Part shown: in pieces, positions 19,101-26,346 of the stretch
Layout of the letters: each line of letters starts with the position of its first letter
How positions within the stretch are numbered: position 1 is the first letter of the stretch
Assembly (NCBI RefSeq): GCF_900142575.1
Contig: NZ_FRBI01000007.1
Coordinates: forward strand, 1 to 64,000
Length of the DNA: 64,000 bases
Reading direction: 5' to 3'
Origin: Actinacidiphila paucisporea
GTDB lineage: Bacteria > Actinomycetota > Actinomycetes > Streptomycetales > Streptomycetaceae
Notes under the pieces: generated by a model
What the model saw: only the letters and a program-made list of their open reading frames with translations
What the model was told of the DNA's origin: nothing
Databases searched by the model: none
Program-made: the position numbers and the translations under genes

Positions 19101-19357
19101 ACGTGCCGCCCGCCGTCCACGACCTGCTCCCGGGCGCCCCCGGCTCCTACGTCGAGCACGAGGAGCTGCTGCTCACCGGTGGCGTCGAGGTCGACTGGCG
19201 GTACGCGGACGGCACGCTGCACGCCGCCACGGTCGAGGGCGTCGCGGCGGGCCTGGCCTGGGCCGCCGGCCACTGGGAGCGCCGCTTCGAGCTGGCGGCG
19301 CTGCTCGAGGACCCGTCCCGTACCGAGGAACTGGCCCGCGACCGCTGGTTCGACTGA
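16160..19357 (+). CDS. Sacsin-like GHKL (HSP90-type) ATPase, large
   Basis: 1065 aa from the GTG at 16160, which has GAAGGA 6 nt upstream; the in-frame ATG at 16097 adds low-quality sequence. An HSP90/sacsin-type ATP-binding fold occupies the first ~250 residues: ELAQNAADAA (residues 60-69, catalytic Glu and Mg-binding Asn) and GRFGVGFAAVLAV near 127-139. The remaining 800 residues are acidic, Leu/Ala-rich and without another motif I can name. Bacterial proteins of this type are called HSP90-like chaperones by similarity only. It may work with the adjacent DUF3027 protein. It converges on the DUF2530 gene. Confidence 0.82.
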   Translation: MTRAGVIRTLPEGHPDPFRTADLRQAVLTAWSASSARFREDANAEEDLALGGHRDRLIIELAQNAADAATRAGVEGRLRLTYHEATGDAPALLAAANTGAPLDAPAVESLSTLRASAKRDEGPAAIGRFGVGFAAVLAVSDEPAVVGRSGGVRWSLTEARALAAQVPGLAEELRRRDGHVPLLRLPLPAEGSAPDTYDTVVVLPLRDGAAEDLAGRLLAAVDDALLLALPGLAEVVIDTPDGVRTLSRRRTEDGDVLVEDSAAPAPTRWRVVGDGGALTPELLADRPVEERLRPVWSVTWAVPVADDGAPAAPRTADVVHAPTPTDEPLGLPALLLASLPLDPTRRHAAPGPLTDFLVERAADAYVRLLAGWRPTGAGVVDLVPGPLGKGELDAELRRRILAQLPRTPFLPRAAEVPPDIAEAPSADVDGWDGGGPLAGESHALRPVEAEVVEGATAQAVRVLAEVLPTLVPSALERRPALRQLGVARLSLADAVDRLSGAERPAGWWWRLYDALAGTDADFLSGLPVPLADGRTVVGPRQVLLPVPGEDSAAVDPALLARLGLRVAHPDAAHPLLEKLGAAPATPRAVLTSPQVRAAVAASLDEDTAWDQDEAGLDADELADTVLSLARAAGLAPGDEPWLAALALPDDEGELAPAGELVLPGSPLESVLREGELGTLDADLAERWGEQPLTAVGVLATFALVRAEDVVLDPDDLEPRDSDWAEPDDVGLLDAVDVWCEDVLDQLPETEVPPVATEVIGVRDLDLVDDDAWPQALALLSRPPLRDAVTAPVRVLLPDGTTESVRPYAAWWLRDHPVLDGRRPVGLRAAGGDRLLAGLYDEAETDTAVDEQVLRALGVRTTVAALLAEPGGAAELLGRLAEPERTVTPAQLHALYAALAELDPDQVTLPDELRAVVDGETVVVDAADALVADAPDLLPLSGGLALLPVPPRLAADLAELFQVRRLSEAVDAAVTSQGEPHDVPPAVHDLLPGAPGSYVEHEELLLTGGVEVDWRYADGTLHAATVEGVAAGLAWAAGHWERRFELAALLEDPSRTEELARDRWFD

Positions 19358-19412
19358 CGCCGCACCCGGCGGGGCGTTCCGCGGACCCCTGGCGGCCGTC
19401 CCGGGCTCTTGC

Positions 19413-19691
19413 CTAGGCGTCCCCGGGTGTCCGGCCCTCGCCGGCGGCCGCGGCCCGCGCGAGGGCGTCACGGCGGGCCCGTACGTACGTCAGGCCGATC
19501 AGGCCGAGCACCCCGCCGGCCGCGCAGGTCCAGATGAACCAGGTGTGGCCGTGGTCGTCGTACCAGCCGTAGAAGGGCAGCTGCACCACGAAGAGCGCGA
19601 ACCAGACGATCGTGCCGACCGTGACGGTGGCGACGTCGTTCGCCTCCATCGGCGCGGGGGCCTCGCGCAGTGGCGCCTGCTGCTTGCTCAT
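19413..19691 (-). CDS. DUF2530 small membrane protein
   Basis: 92 aa starting MSKQQAPLRE. Two hydrophobic helices (VATVTVGTIVWFALFVVQL and WFIWTCAAGGVLGLIGLTYV) are separated by an aromatic loop (FYGWYDDHGHTW), and the tail is basic. This is the DUF2530 pattern; function unknown. It is divergent from the NCS2 permease gene, with a 183-bp region between them holding A/T-richer sequence likely to contain both promoters. Confidence 0.85.
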   Translation of the reverse strand: MSKQQAPLREAPAPMEANDVATVTVGTIVWFALFVVQLPFYGWYDDHGHTWFIWTCAAGGVLGLIGLTYVRARRDALARAAAAGEGRTPGDA

Positions 19692-19874
19692 GGCGCCCAT
19701 CGTATGCGGCGGAATCCGGCGGACCACGGGTGGGGGACCCCTGCGGGCGTTGGGGTCTACGCGCGGAGATGGTATTTGTGCAGTTGGTTATTCATACTGA
19801 AACCGGTCACCGTTGACTGGAAACATTCGTACGATCGCCCAAGTGGGTGAGATCGCACCCCTTTGAGGATTCAC

Positions 19875-21329
19875 ATGCCCACCTCGACCCCCGCTCAGGT
19901 CGACATGGGTCGGTCATCGGACCGCCCGCCCACCAACCCGCTGGACCGCTTCTTCCGCATCTCGGAGCGCGGCTCCTCCATCCCGCGGGAGATCCGCGGC
20001 GGCCTGGCCACCTTCTTCGCGATGGCGTACATCATCGTGCTGAACCCGATCATCCTGGGCTCGGCAGTGGACAAGTTCGGCCACCACCTCGACGGCGGTC
20101 AGCTGGTCACCGCGACCGTGATCACCGCGGCCTTCACCACGCTGCTGATGGGCGTCATCGGCAACGTGCCGATCGCGCTGGCCGCCGGCCTCGGCGTGAA
20201 CACCGTCGTAGCGCTCCAGCTCGCCCCGAGGATGAGCTGGCCGGACGCGATGGGCATGGTCGTCCTCGCCGGTATCGCGATCATGCTCATGGTCGCCACC
20301 GGGCTGCGCGAGCGGGTCATGAGCGCCGTGCCGCTCGGCCTGCGCAAGGGCATCGCGATCGGCATCGGCCTGTTCATCCTGCTGATCGGCCTGGTCGACT
20401 CCGGCTTCGTCTCCCGCATCCCGGACGCCGCGCACACCACCGTGCCGCTGCAGCTCGGCGCCGACGGCCACCTCACCGGATGGCCGGTGCTGATCTTCAT
20501 CCTCGGCGCGCTGCTGACCCTGTCGCTGATCATCCGCAAGGTCGCCGGCGCCATCCTGATCTCCATCGTCGCCATGACCGTGCTCGCGCTGGTCGTCAAC
20601 GCGGTCGCCGACGTCCCGGCCGCCAAGTGGGGCCTGACGGTGCCCAAGTGGCCGGGCAACCCGGTCGCCACCCCGGACTTCGGCCTGATCGGCAAGGTCA
20701 GCCTCTTCGGGGGCTTCCACGAGGTCGGCATCCTCACCGGGGTGCTGTTCGTCTTCACCGTGCTGCTGTCGTGCTTCTTCGACGCGATGGGCACCATCCT
20801 CGGCGTCAGCGACGAGGCCGGGCTGCTCAACGACAAGGGCGACCTGCCGGGCATCAACAAGGTCCTGATGATCGACGGCATCGCCACCGCGGTCGGCGGC
20901 GCCGGCTCGTCGTCCGCGAACACCTGCTTCGTGGAGTCCACCGCGGGTGTCGGCGAGGGCGCGCGGACCGGGCTCGCCAGCGTCGTCACCGGGCTGATGT
21001 TCGTCTTCGCGCTGTTCCTCACGCCGCTGGCCACCATGGTGCCGGCGCAGGCCGCCACGCCCGCGCTGGTCGCGGTGGGCTTCCTGATCCTGGCCGGGTC
21101 GATCCGGGAGATCGACTGGAGCGACTTCACCATCGCCATCCCGGCGTTCCTGACGATGGTGCTGATGCCGTTCACGTACTCGATCACCAACGGCATCGGC
21201 ATCGGCTTCCTCAGCTTCTGCGTGCTGCGACTGGCCGCGGGACGCGGCAAGGAGGTGCCGGTCGCGCTGTACGCGGTCGCCGCCGTCTTCGCCTTCTACT
21301 ACCTGATGCCGGCGCTCGGGCTGCTGTAG
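19875..21329 (+). CDS. NCS2-family purine permease (AzgA-like)
   Basis: 484 aa from the ATG at 19875, with TTTGAGGA about 6 nt upstream. About 13 membrane helices with the AzgA-type motifs EIRGGLATFFAMAYIIVLNP, AAGLGVNTVVA, FFDAMGTILGVSDEAGLL and AGSSSANTCFVESTAGVGEGARTGLA; the last carries residues that bind the purine base. Expected to import adenine, guanine or hypoxanthine by proton symport. Its last 31 bp overlap the antisense ribbon-helix-helix gene. Confidence 0.93.
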   Translation: MPTSTPAQVDMGRSSDRPPTNPLDRFFRISERGSSIPREIRGGLATFFAMAYIIVLNPIILGSAVDKFGHHLDGGQLVTATVITAAFTTLLMGVIGNVPIALAAGLGVNTVVALQLAPRMSWPDAMGMVVLAGIAIMLMVATGLRERVMSAVPLGLRKGIAIGIGLFILLIGLVDSGFVSRIPDAAHTTVPLQLGADGHLTGWPVLIFILGALLTLSLIIRKVAGAILISIVAMTVLALVVNAVADVPAAKWGLTVPKWPGNPVATPDFGLIGKVSLFGGFHEVGILTGVLFVFTVLLSCFFDAMGTILGVSDEAGLLNDKGDLPGINKVLMIDGIATAVGGAGSSSANTCFVESTAGVGEGARTGLASVVTGLMFVFALFLTPLATMVPAQAATPALVAVGFLILAGSIREIDWSDFTIAIPAFLTMVLMPFTYSITNGIGIGFLSFCVLRLAAGRGKEVPVALYAVAAVFAFYYLMPALGLL

Positions 21330-21568
21330 GGCGGCACCGGAACCGGGACCGGGGTCTGGTCCCGGTCATGGTTCCGGTGCCGCTCCTGGCGGTGTCCGTA
21401 GAAGCGCTCGGTCTCCGCGACCGCCGCCTTGAAGCGCTCGTCGAAGTCGTCACGGACCAGCGCCGTGACGACGTAGTCCTGGGCGGTCATCCCGCGCTTG
21501 GCGGCATGCTCGCGGATGCGGTCCCACAGGTCTGCGTCTATGCGCAGGCTGAGCACTCTCGATGCCAT
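21299..21568 (-). CDS. Ribbon-helix-helix-like DNA-binding protein
   Basis: 89 aa. The first 45 residues fit an RHH/Arc-MetJ fold: a beta strand SRVLSLRIDADLW, then two helices (RIREHAAKRGM, AQDYVVTALVRDDF). The tail is basic and then Pro-rich. It could be an autoregulator or the antitoxin type of RHH protein, but there is no toxin-like gene beside it. The coding sequence ends inside the permease gene, a 31-bp convergent overlap. A near-perfect palindrome at 21618-21641 lies 50 bp upstream of its start and could be its operator. Confidence 0.75.
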   Translation of the reverse strand: MASRVLSLRIDADLWDRIREHAAKRGMTAQDYVVTALVRDDFDERFKAAVAETERFYGHRQERHRNHDRDQTPVPVPVPPYSSPSAGIR

Positions 21569-21617
21569 GTGCCCACGGTCGCGGGCGGGAGTGGCAATGT
21601 GCGTCGCTTTCGCCCGT

Positions 21618-21641
21618 CATCTCACCCGTTCGGGTGGGATG
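21618..21641. promoter_or_regulatory. Palindrome upstream of the RHH gene, candidate operator
   Basis: CATCTCACCCG (21618-21628), centre TT, CGGGTGGGATG (21631-21641): 10 of 11 positions are complementary and the remaining one is a G-T pair. It lies 50 bp upstream of the RHH start at 21568. RHH proteins bind short dyads of this kind, but the link is positional only. As RNA it would be a tight hairpin. Confidence 0.4.
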
Positions 21642-21683
21642 CGGGCCGGCGGCGGTTGAGGGCCCATGCGGGCCGGCGGCGGT
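21639..21683. repeat. 18-bp direct repeat
   Basis: ATGCGGGCCGGCGGCGGT occurs at 21639-21656 and again at 21666-21683, separated by 9 bp, in the region between the RHH and MarR genes. No function is visible. Confidence 0.6.
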
Positions 21684-21793
21684 GGGGCGTCCCGGTGGCC
21701 GGGCGGGAGGCCTAGCCGAGTGTGGGCCGGCCGCGGGTGCGCGGGCGGGGCGGGTGTGGTCCCGTGGGTCGAGGGTGTTGCGTGCAGAGTGTA

Positions 21794-21821
21794 CTTAGAT
21801 TGCCTAATGAGCTAAACTAAG
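21794..21821 (+). promoter_or_regulatory. A/T-rich dyad just upstream of the MarR gene, candidate operator
   Basis: CTTAG (21794-21798) and CTAAG (21817-21821) form the outer arms of an imperfect dyad that includes TTAGATTGCCTAA and GAGCTAAACTAAG. It ends 5 bp before the GTG of the marR gene, in one of the few A/T-rich patches of the window, so it likely overlaps the promoter. MarR proteins usually repress their own operon from such sites. It partly resembles iron-box half sites but scores poorly against that consensus. Confidence 0.45.
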
Positions 21822-21825
21822 CAAC

Positions 21826-22260
21826 GTGACCGAACTGTCCGAGGACGACCGCGCCGCAGTCAACGAACTGCGGGGCGCAGTGATGCGGCTCTCCCGCCGG
21901 CTGCGCCACCAGCGTGTCGACGAGACGCTGAGCCCGACCGAGATGTCGGTGCTCGGCACCCTTGCCCGCTGCGGCTCCGCCACGCCGGGGGAGCTGGCCC
22001 GCAAGGAGCACGTGCAGCCCCCGTCGATGACCCGCATCGTGGCGATGCTGGAGGCCAAGGGGCTGGTCCGCAGGGAACCGCACCCCGACGACCGGCGCCA
22101 GGTCGTGGTGTCCCGTACGGAGCAGGCCGCGGCGATGCTCGCCGAGAGCCGCTCCAAGCGGAACGCCTGGCTGGCCTCGCTCGCCGAGGGCCTCACGGCG
22201 GACGAACTGGCCGTGATGCGCCAGGCGGCTCCCGTCCTCGAGAAGCTCGCGCACCTGTGA
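21826..22260 (+). CDS. MarR-family transcriptional regulator
   Basis: 144 aa, GTG start. Winged helix-turn-helix: LSPTEMSVLGTLARCGSATPGELARKE (helices), then recognition helix QPPSMTRIVAMLEAKGLV, then the wing RREPHPDDRRQVVVSRT, whose Asp-Arg pair is the family hallmark. It precedes an MFS exporter by 39 bp, the classic arrangement in which the regulator controls the transporter in response to a small molecule. Too close to the upstream dyad to leave room for a long leader; translation may start near the transcript end. Confidence 0.92.
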   Translation: MTELSEDDRAAVNELRGAVMRLSRRLRHQRVDETLSPTEMSVLGTLARCGSATPGELARKEHVQPPSMTRIVAMLEAKGLVRREPHPDDRRQVVVSRTEQAAAMLAESRSKRNAWLASLAEGLTADELAVMRQAAPVLEKLAHL

Positions 22261-22299
22261 CCCGACCGAAGCACCCGACGAGGGGGAGGCGAGTACCGA

Positions 22300-23775
22300 T
22301 TGAGTTCGGCAGCCGGACCAGACACCGCAACCGAACCTGACCGTCCCGCGGACACCAGAACGGGCACCTTCAGCGCCCTGAAGATCCGCAACTACCGGCT
22401 CTTCGCGACCGGCGCCGTGGTCTCCAACACCGGCACCTGGATGTCGCGGATCGCCCAGGACTGGCTGGTGCTCAGCATCACCGGGTCCTCCTTCGCGGTG
22501 GGCATCACCACCGCGCTGCAGTTCCTGCCGATGCTGCTCTTCGGCCTCTACGGCGGAGTGATCGCCGACCGCTACCCCAAGCGGCAGATCCTGCTGTGCA
22601 CCCAGGCCGCGCTCGGCGTGCTCGGGCTGCTGCTGGCCGGACTCACCCTGGGGGGTGTCGTCCAGGTCTGGCACGTCTACACGATCGCCTTCCTGCTCGG
22701 CGTGGTCACCGTCGTGGACAACCCCACCCGGCAGACCTTCGTGGTCGAGATGGTCGGCCCGTCGGTCATGCGCAACGCCGTCTCGCTGAACGCCGCCAAC
22801 TTCCAGGCCGCCCGGCTGGTCGGCCCCGCCGTCGCCGGTGTGCTGATCACCGCGGTGGGCAGCGGCTGGGCCTTCCTGATCAACGGCCTGTCCTTCATCG
22901 CCCCGCTGACCGGCCTGCTGCTCATGCGCACCGCGGACCTGCACAAGGTCGAGCGGGCCCCGCGCGGCGGCAAGGGCCAGCTCCGCGAGGGCCTGCACTA
23001 CGTCGCAGGCAAGCCCGAGCTGATCTGGCCGATCGTGCTGGTCGGCTTCATCGGCACCTTCGGCTTCAACTTCCCGATCTGGCTGTCCGCCTTCGCCAAC
23101 AAGGTCTTCGACAGCGGCGCCGGCACCTACGGCCTGCTGAACACCCTGATGGCCGCGGGCTCCCTGCTGGGCGCCCTGCTCGCCGCCCGGCGCAGCCGCA
23201 CCCGGCTGCGGATGCTCGTGGCGGCCGCCGCGGTCTTCGGCCTGCTGGAGGGCGCCGCGGCCCTCGCGCCGGTCTTCTGGCTCTTCGCCGCGCTGCTGGT
23301 GCCGATCGGCATCTTCGGCCTGACCTTCAACACCACGGCGAACGCCACCGTGCAGCTCGCCACCGAGCCCGTCATGCGCGGCCGGGTGATGAGCCTCTAC
23401 ATGATGGTCTTTGTCGGTGGCACCCCCATCGGCGGCCCCGTCATGGGCTGGGTCACGGACACCTACGGCGCCCGGGTCGGCTTCCTGTCCGGCGGCCTGA
23501 TCTCCGCCGCCGCAGCCGTCGCGGTCGGCCTGGTCCTGGCCAGGGCGGCGGGCCTGCGGCCCCGCGTGGACCTCCGGCGCGGCAGCGGCCGGCCCCTGGT
23601 CTCCTTCGTCCCCCGCGACGGCGCCCGCCAGGCGCCGCCGGCCGACAGCGACGACACCCCGGAGGGCGACGACAGCGTGCCCGGCGACGAGCGCGAGGAC
23701 ACGAGCCCCGCATCCGGTTCCGAGTCCGGTACGGGAGGGGCTGGGGCTGCCCCGCAGCTGACCCCGGCCGTATGA
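22300..23775 (+). CDS. MFS transporter (DHA-like exporter), MarR-linked
   Basis: 491 aa from a TTG start supported by AGGGGGAGG about 10 nt upstream. Twelve membrane helices of the enterobactin-exporter-like MFS_3 type: FSALKIRNYRLFATGAVVSN, GGVIADRYPKRQILL (loop 2-3 motif), NPTRQTFVVEMVG, and an MSLYMMVFVGGTPIGGPVMG segment. The last 60 residues are a charged Asp/Glu-rich cytosolic tail, longer than usual. Probably exports a drug or metabolite under control of the preceding MarR protein. Its stop overlaps the ThpR start (ATGA). Confidence 0.9.
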   Translation: MSSAAGPDTATEPDRPADTRTGTFSALKIRNYRLFATGAVVSNTGTWMSRIAQDWLVLSITGSSFAVGITTALQFLPMLLFGLYGGVIADRYPKRQILLCTQAALGVLGLLLAGLTLGGVVQVWHVYTIAFLLGVVTVVDNPTRQTFVVEMVGPSVMRNAVSLNAANFQAARLVGPAVAGVLITAVGSGWAFLINGLSFIAPLTGLLLMRTADLHKVERAPRGGKGQLREGLHYVAGKPELIWPIVLVGFIGTFGFNFPIWLSAFANKVFDSGAGTYGLLNTLMAAGSLLGALLAARRSRTRLRMLVAAAAVFGLLEGAAALAPVFWLFAALLVPIGIFGLTFNTTANATVQLATEPVMRGRVMSLYMMVFVGGTPIGGPVMGWVTDTYGARVGFLSGGLISAAAAVAVGLVLARAAGLRPRVDLRRGSGRPLVSFVPRDGARQAPPADSDDTPEGDDSVPGDEREDTSPASGSESGTGGAGAAPQLTPAV

Positions 23776-24383
23776 GGCTCTTCGCCGCGGTGCTGCCGCC
23801 GCCCGCCGCGGTCACCGCGCTGGCGGCGGCGCTGGATCCGCTGCACGCCTTGCCGGGCGCCCGCGCACTGCGCTGGACGGCGCCCCAGGGCTGGCACTAC
23901 ACGCTGGGCTTCCTGGGCGAGGTGCCCGACGGCGTACGCCCCGGCCTCGACGAACGGCTCGCCCGCGCCGCCCACCGACACCAGCCCTGCGAGGTGCGCA
24001 CGGCCGGCGGCGGGCGCTTCGGCGACCGGGCGCTGTGGACCGGCGCGGAGGGCGACCTGCGGGCACTGTCGGCCCTCGCCGACACCGTGCGGGCGGCCGC
24101 GCGCAGGGCCGGGGCGCCCTGCGACGAGGAGCACGGCTTCCGTGCGCACCTGACGCTGGCCCGCACCTCGAAGAACGCGCCCGTCGACCTGCGCCCCTTC
24201 GCCGCCGCCCTCACCGATCACCGCGGTACCTGGTGGCGGGCGGACACCCTCAGCCTCGTCGCCAGTACATTGCCCAGCTCCGGCGTCCCCGGCGAGCAGC
24301 CCGCCTACACCGTCGTCGCCGCCTGGCCGCTGGGCGGCCCAGCGGACCGGCCCGAGCGCGGGGCACCGGGCACGGCCGGTTAA
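23772..24383 (+). CDS. thpR: RNA 2',3'-cyclic phosphodiesterase
   Basis: 203 aa. The two HxTx catalytic motifs of the 2H phosphoesterase family are present: HYTLGF (near residue 41) and HLTLAR (near residue 130). The N-terminus MRLFAAVLPP matches the ThpR/LigT type. Such enzymes hydrolyse 2',3'-cyclic phosphates to 2'-phosphates on RNA. ATG overlaps the MFS stop by 4 nt, so it is part of the MarR-MFS transcript, though no functional link is evident. Confidence 0.9.
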   Translation: MRLFAAVLPPPAAVTALAAALDPLHALPGARALRWTAPQGWHYTLGFLGEVPDGVRPGLDERLARAAHRHQPCEVRTAGGGRFGDRALWTGAEGDLRALSALADTVRAAARRAGAPCDEEHGFRAHLTLARTSKNAPVDLRPFAAALTDHRGTWWRADTLSLVASTLPSSGVPGEQPAYTVVAAWPLGGPADRPERGAPGTAG

Positions 24384-24392
24384 CCTCGCAGG

Positions 24393-24479
24393 GTGGACCC
24401 CAAGACCCGTACCCGCGTGATGACCGCCGCCTTCGTCCTGATGCTCGTGGTGGTGGTCGTCGCCGCCGCGGTGCACTGA
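24393..24479 (+). CDS. 28-aa single-helix membrane peptide, putative
   Basis: GTG start at 24393, stop TGA at 24477-24479. The product is MDPKTRTRVMT followed by a hydrophobic run rich in Val and Ala, ending in His. The pattern, a short basic cytosolic head then one membrane helix, fits small membrane proteins. It begins 9 bp after the thpR stop, where a short AGGG lies before the GTG. Supported by position and composition only; it could be non-coding. Confidence 0.4.
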   Translation: MDPKTRTRVMTAAFVLMLVVVVVAAAVH

Positions 24480-24508
24480 CCGCGGCGGCAACACCCGTAC
24501 GGCCGCCT

Positions 24509-25504
24509 TTACCAGGCGAAGGCCTCGGGGGAGGTGCCGGGACCGGGGAAGATGTCGTCCAGCGCAGCCAGGAACTCCGCGGACAGCTCCAGCTCCACCG
24601 CCCGCAGCGCGGACTCGAGCTGCCCCGCTGTGCGCGGCCCCACGATCGGCCCGGTCACCCCGGGGCGGGTGAGCAGCCACGCCAGGCCCACGTCGCCCGG
24701 CTCCAGACCATGCTTGTCGCACAGGTCCTCGTACGCCTGGATCTTGTCGCGCAGCCCCTGGTCCGCCAGCGAGTCCGCGGCCCGCCCGCCGGCCGAGCGG
24801 GACGCGCCGCCCTCGCGCTGCTTGCGCAGCACTCCGCCCAGCAGCCCGCCGTGCAGCGGCGACCAGGGGATGACGCCGAGGCCGTATCCCTGCGCCGCCG
24901 GGATCACCTCCATCTCCGCGCGCCGCTCCACCAGGTTGTACAGGCACTGCTCGGACGTCAGCCCGAGCGAACCGCGCCTGCGCGCCGCCTCGTTGGCCTG
25001 GGCGATGTGCCAGCCGGCGAAGTTGCTCGACCCGGCGTACAGGATCTTGCCCTGGGCGACCAGGACGTCGATGGCCTGCCAGATCTCATCCCACGGGGTG
25101 GCCCGGTCCACGTGGTGGAACTGGTACAGGTCGATGTAGTCGGTGCCGAGCCGCTTGAGGCTGGCGTCCACCGCCCGGCGGATGTTCAGCGCCGACAGCT
25201 TGTCGTTGTTCGGCCAGGTGTCGCCCTCGGCGGCCATGTTGCCGTAGACCTTGGTCGCCAGCACCGTCTTGTCGCGGCGGCCGCCACCCTTCGCGAACCA
25301 GCTGCCGACGATCTCCTCGGTACGGCCCTTGTTCTCGCCCCAGCCGTAGACGTTGGCGGTGTCGAAGAAGTTGACGCCGGCGCCGAGCGCCGCGTCCATG
25401 ATCGCGTGGCTGTCCGCCTCATCGGTCTGCGGACCGAAGTTCATGGTGCCGAGCACCAGGCGGCTGACCTTGAGACCCGTGCGTCCGAGCTGTGTGTACT
25501 CCAT
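24509..25504 (-). CDS. Aldo/keto reductase
   Basis: 331 aa, single AKR barrel. Catalytic tetrad residues are visible: Asp and Tyr in FFDTANVYGWGENKGRTEEI, Lys in VLATKVYGNM, and His in LYQFHHVD. The cofactor-binding end has PGVTGPIVGPRT. It resembles the YajO/AKR11-13-type NADPH enzymes with broad carbonyl substrates. A mid-protein insertion near residues 225-250 is Arg/Gly/Ser-rich. Stands between the small membrane peptide (convergent) and the SGNH hydrolase. Confidence 0.92.
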   Translation of the reverse strand: MEYTQLGRTGLKVSRLVLGTMNFGPQTDEADSHAIMDAALGAGVNFFDTANVYGWGENKGRTEEIVGSWFAKGGGRRDKTVLATKVYGNMAAEGDTWPNNDKLSALNIRRAVDASLKRLGTDYIDLYQFHHVDRATPWDEIWQAIDVLVAQGKILYAGSSNFAGWHIAQANEAARRRGSLGLTSEQCLYNLVERRAEMEVIPAAQGYGLGVIPWSPLHGGLLGGVLRKQREGGASRSAGGRAADSLADQGLRDKIQAYEDLCDKHGLEPGDVGLAWLLTRPGVTGPIVGPRTAGQLESALRAVELELSAEFLAALDDIFPGPGTSPEAFAW

Positions 25505-25618
25505 GGCTGCCAGCCAAGCTCTTCGAGTGCGCTCGAATCAAGCGGCCATTGCGACGTCCGCGGCGAATTCCCCACGCGTTCGCCCAGTGCCCGCCGGGTG
25601 CTCCCGCCGCCGCCGGCT

Positions 25619-26299
25619 TCAGTGCCCGGCGTACGGCGCCCCGACGCCCCAGGCCTGGTACATGGCGTCGGCGAAGGCCGCCGCCAGCTTGTGCTCGCCC
25701 GCCGCGTTGGGATGGGTGCCGTCGTAGGTGTCGAGCAGGATGTCGTACCCCTCGGGCCGGGAGGCGAGCAGCAGGGGTGAGGCCGGGGTGTCATGGTCGG
25801 CGACCGCCTTGGCCAGCAGCGCGTTCAACTCCGCGCACTGGTCGGCGAAGCCGGGGTCCAGGTCCGCGCGGGTGTTGGGGATGACCGGCAGCAGCACCAT
25901 CCGCACCCGCGGCGCCGCGGCCCGCGCCTCGGTGATGAAACGCTCCACATTGTCAGCGGTCTGCCCGGCGTCGGTGTAGAAGCCCAGGTCGATCAGGCCG
26001 AGCGACACCAGCAGCACGTCGGGCCGGTGCTCACGGACGACCTCACCTATCACCGGCGCCAGGTGCAGCCAGCCCTCGCCCCAGCCGGCCAGATGGCGCC
26101 TGGCGCGCGCCGGGAACGACGGATCGGCGTAGTCGGCGGATACCGCGGCGTCCGCCGCCCGGTCGTAAAGACCGTCGCGCGGCCCCACCACGGCGAACGG
26201 CTCACCCAGCCCGCACAGGTGCCGCCACATGCGGTACCGCCAGGTGTAGTCGCCGGCGGCGCCAACGGTCATCGAGTCGCCGACGAAGAGGTAACGCAT
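25619..26299 (-). CDS. SGNH/GDSL-type hydrolase with altered block III
   Basis: 226 aa from the ATG encoding MRYLFVGDSM; a start 9 nt upstream is possible. Block I is GDSMTVG with the nucleophile Ser, and the C-terminal Asp/His are in YDGTHPNAAGEHKLA. Block III normally reads GxND, but here it is LGLIDLGF, with Ile where the oxyanion-hole Asn is expected. No signal peptide, so cytosolic. Related proteins are esterases or acetyl hydrolases; substrate unknown. Divergent from the secreted propeller gene. Confidence 0.8.
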   Translation of the reverse strand: MRYLFVGDSMTVGAAGDYTWRYRMWRHLCGLGEPFAVVGPRDGLYDRAADAAVSADYADPSFPARARRHLAGWGEGWLHLAPVIGEVVREHRPDVLLVSLGLIDLGFYTDAGQTADNVERFITEARAAAPRVRMVLLPVIPNTRADLDPGFADQCAELNALLAKAVADHDTPASPLLLASRPEGYDILLDTYDGTHPNAAGEHKLAAAFADAMYQAWGVGAPYAGH

Positions 26300-26346
26300 G
26301 CCGGGCATCATCCCCGACGCGCCACAGACCGGGGACACTGGGGTGC

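Noticed and set aside
16109..19471. 1120-codon minus-strand frame opposite the sacsin-like gene
   Set aside because: Composition is Gly/Gln/Val-rich without motifs; the plus strand carries clear GHKL motifs and a good ribosome site.
19813..19835. TTGACT...TACGAT promoter for the purine permease
   Set aside because: The hexamers are only 11 bp apart, too close for a sigma-70 type promoter.
21794..21821. Second iron box upstream of the MarR gene
   Set aside because: Only about half of the 19-bp consensus matches; a MarR operator is the simpler reading.
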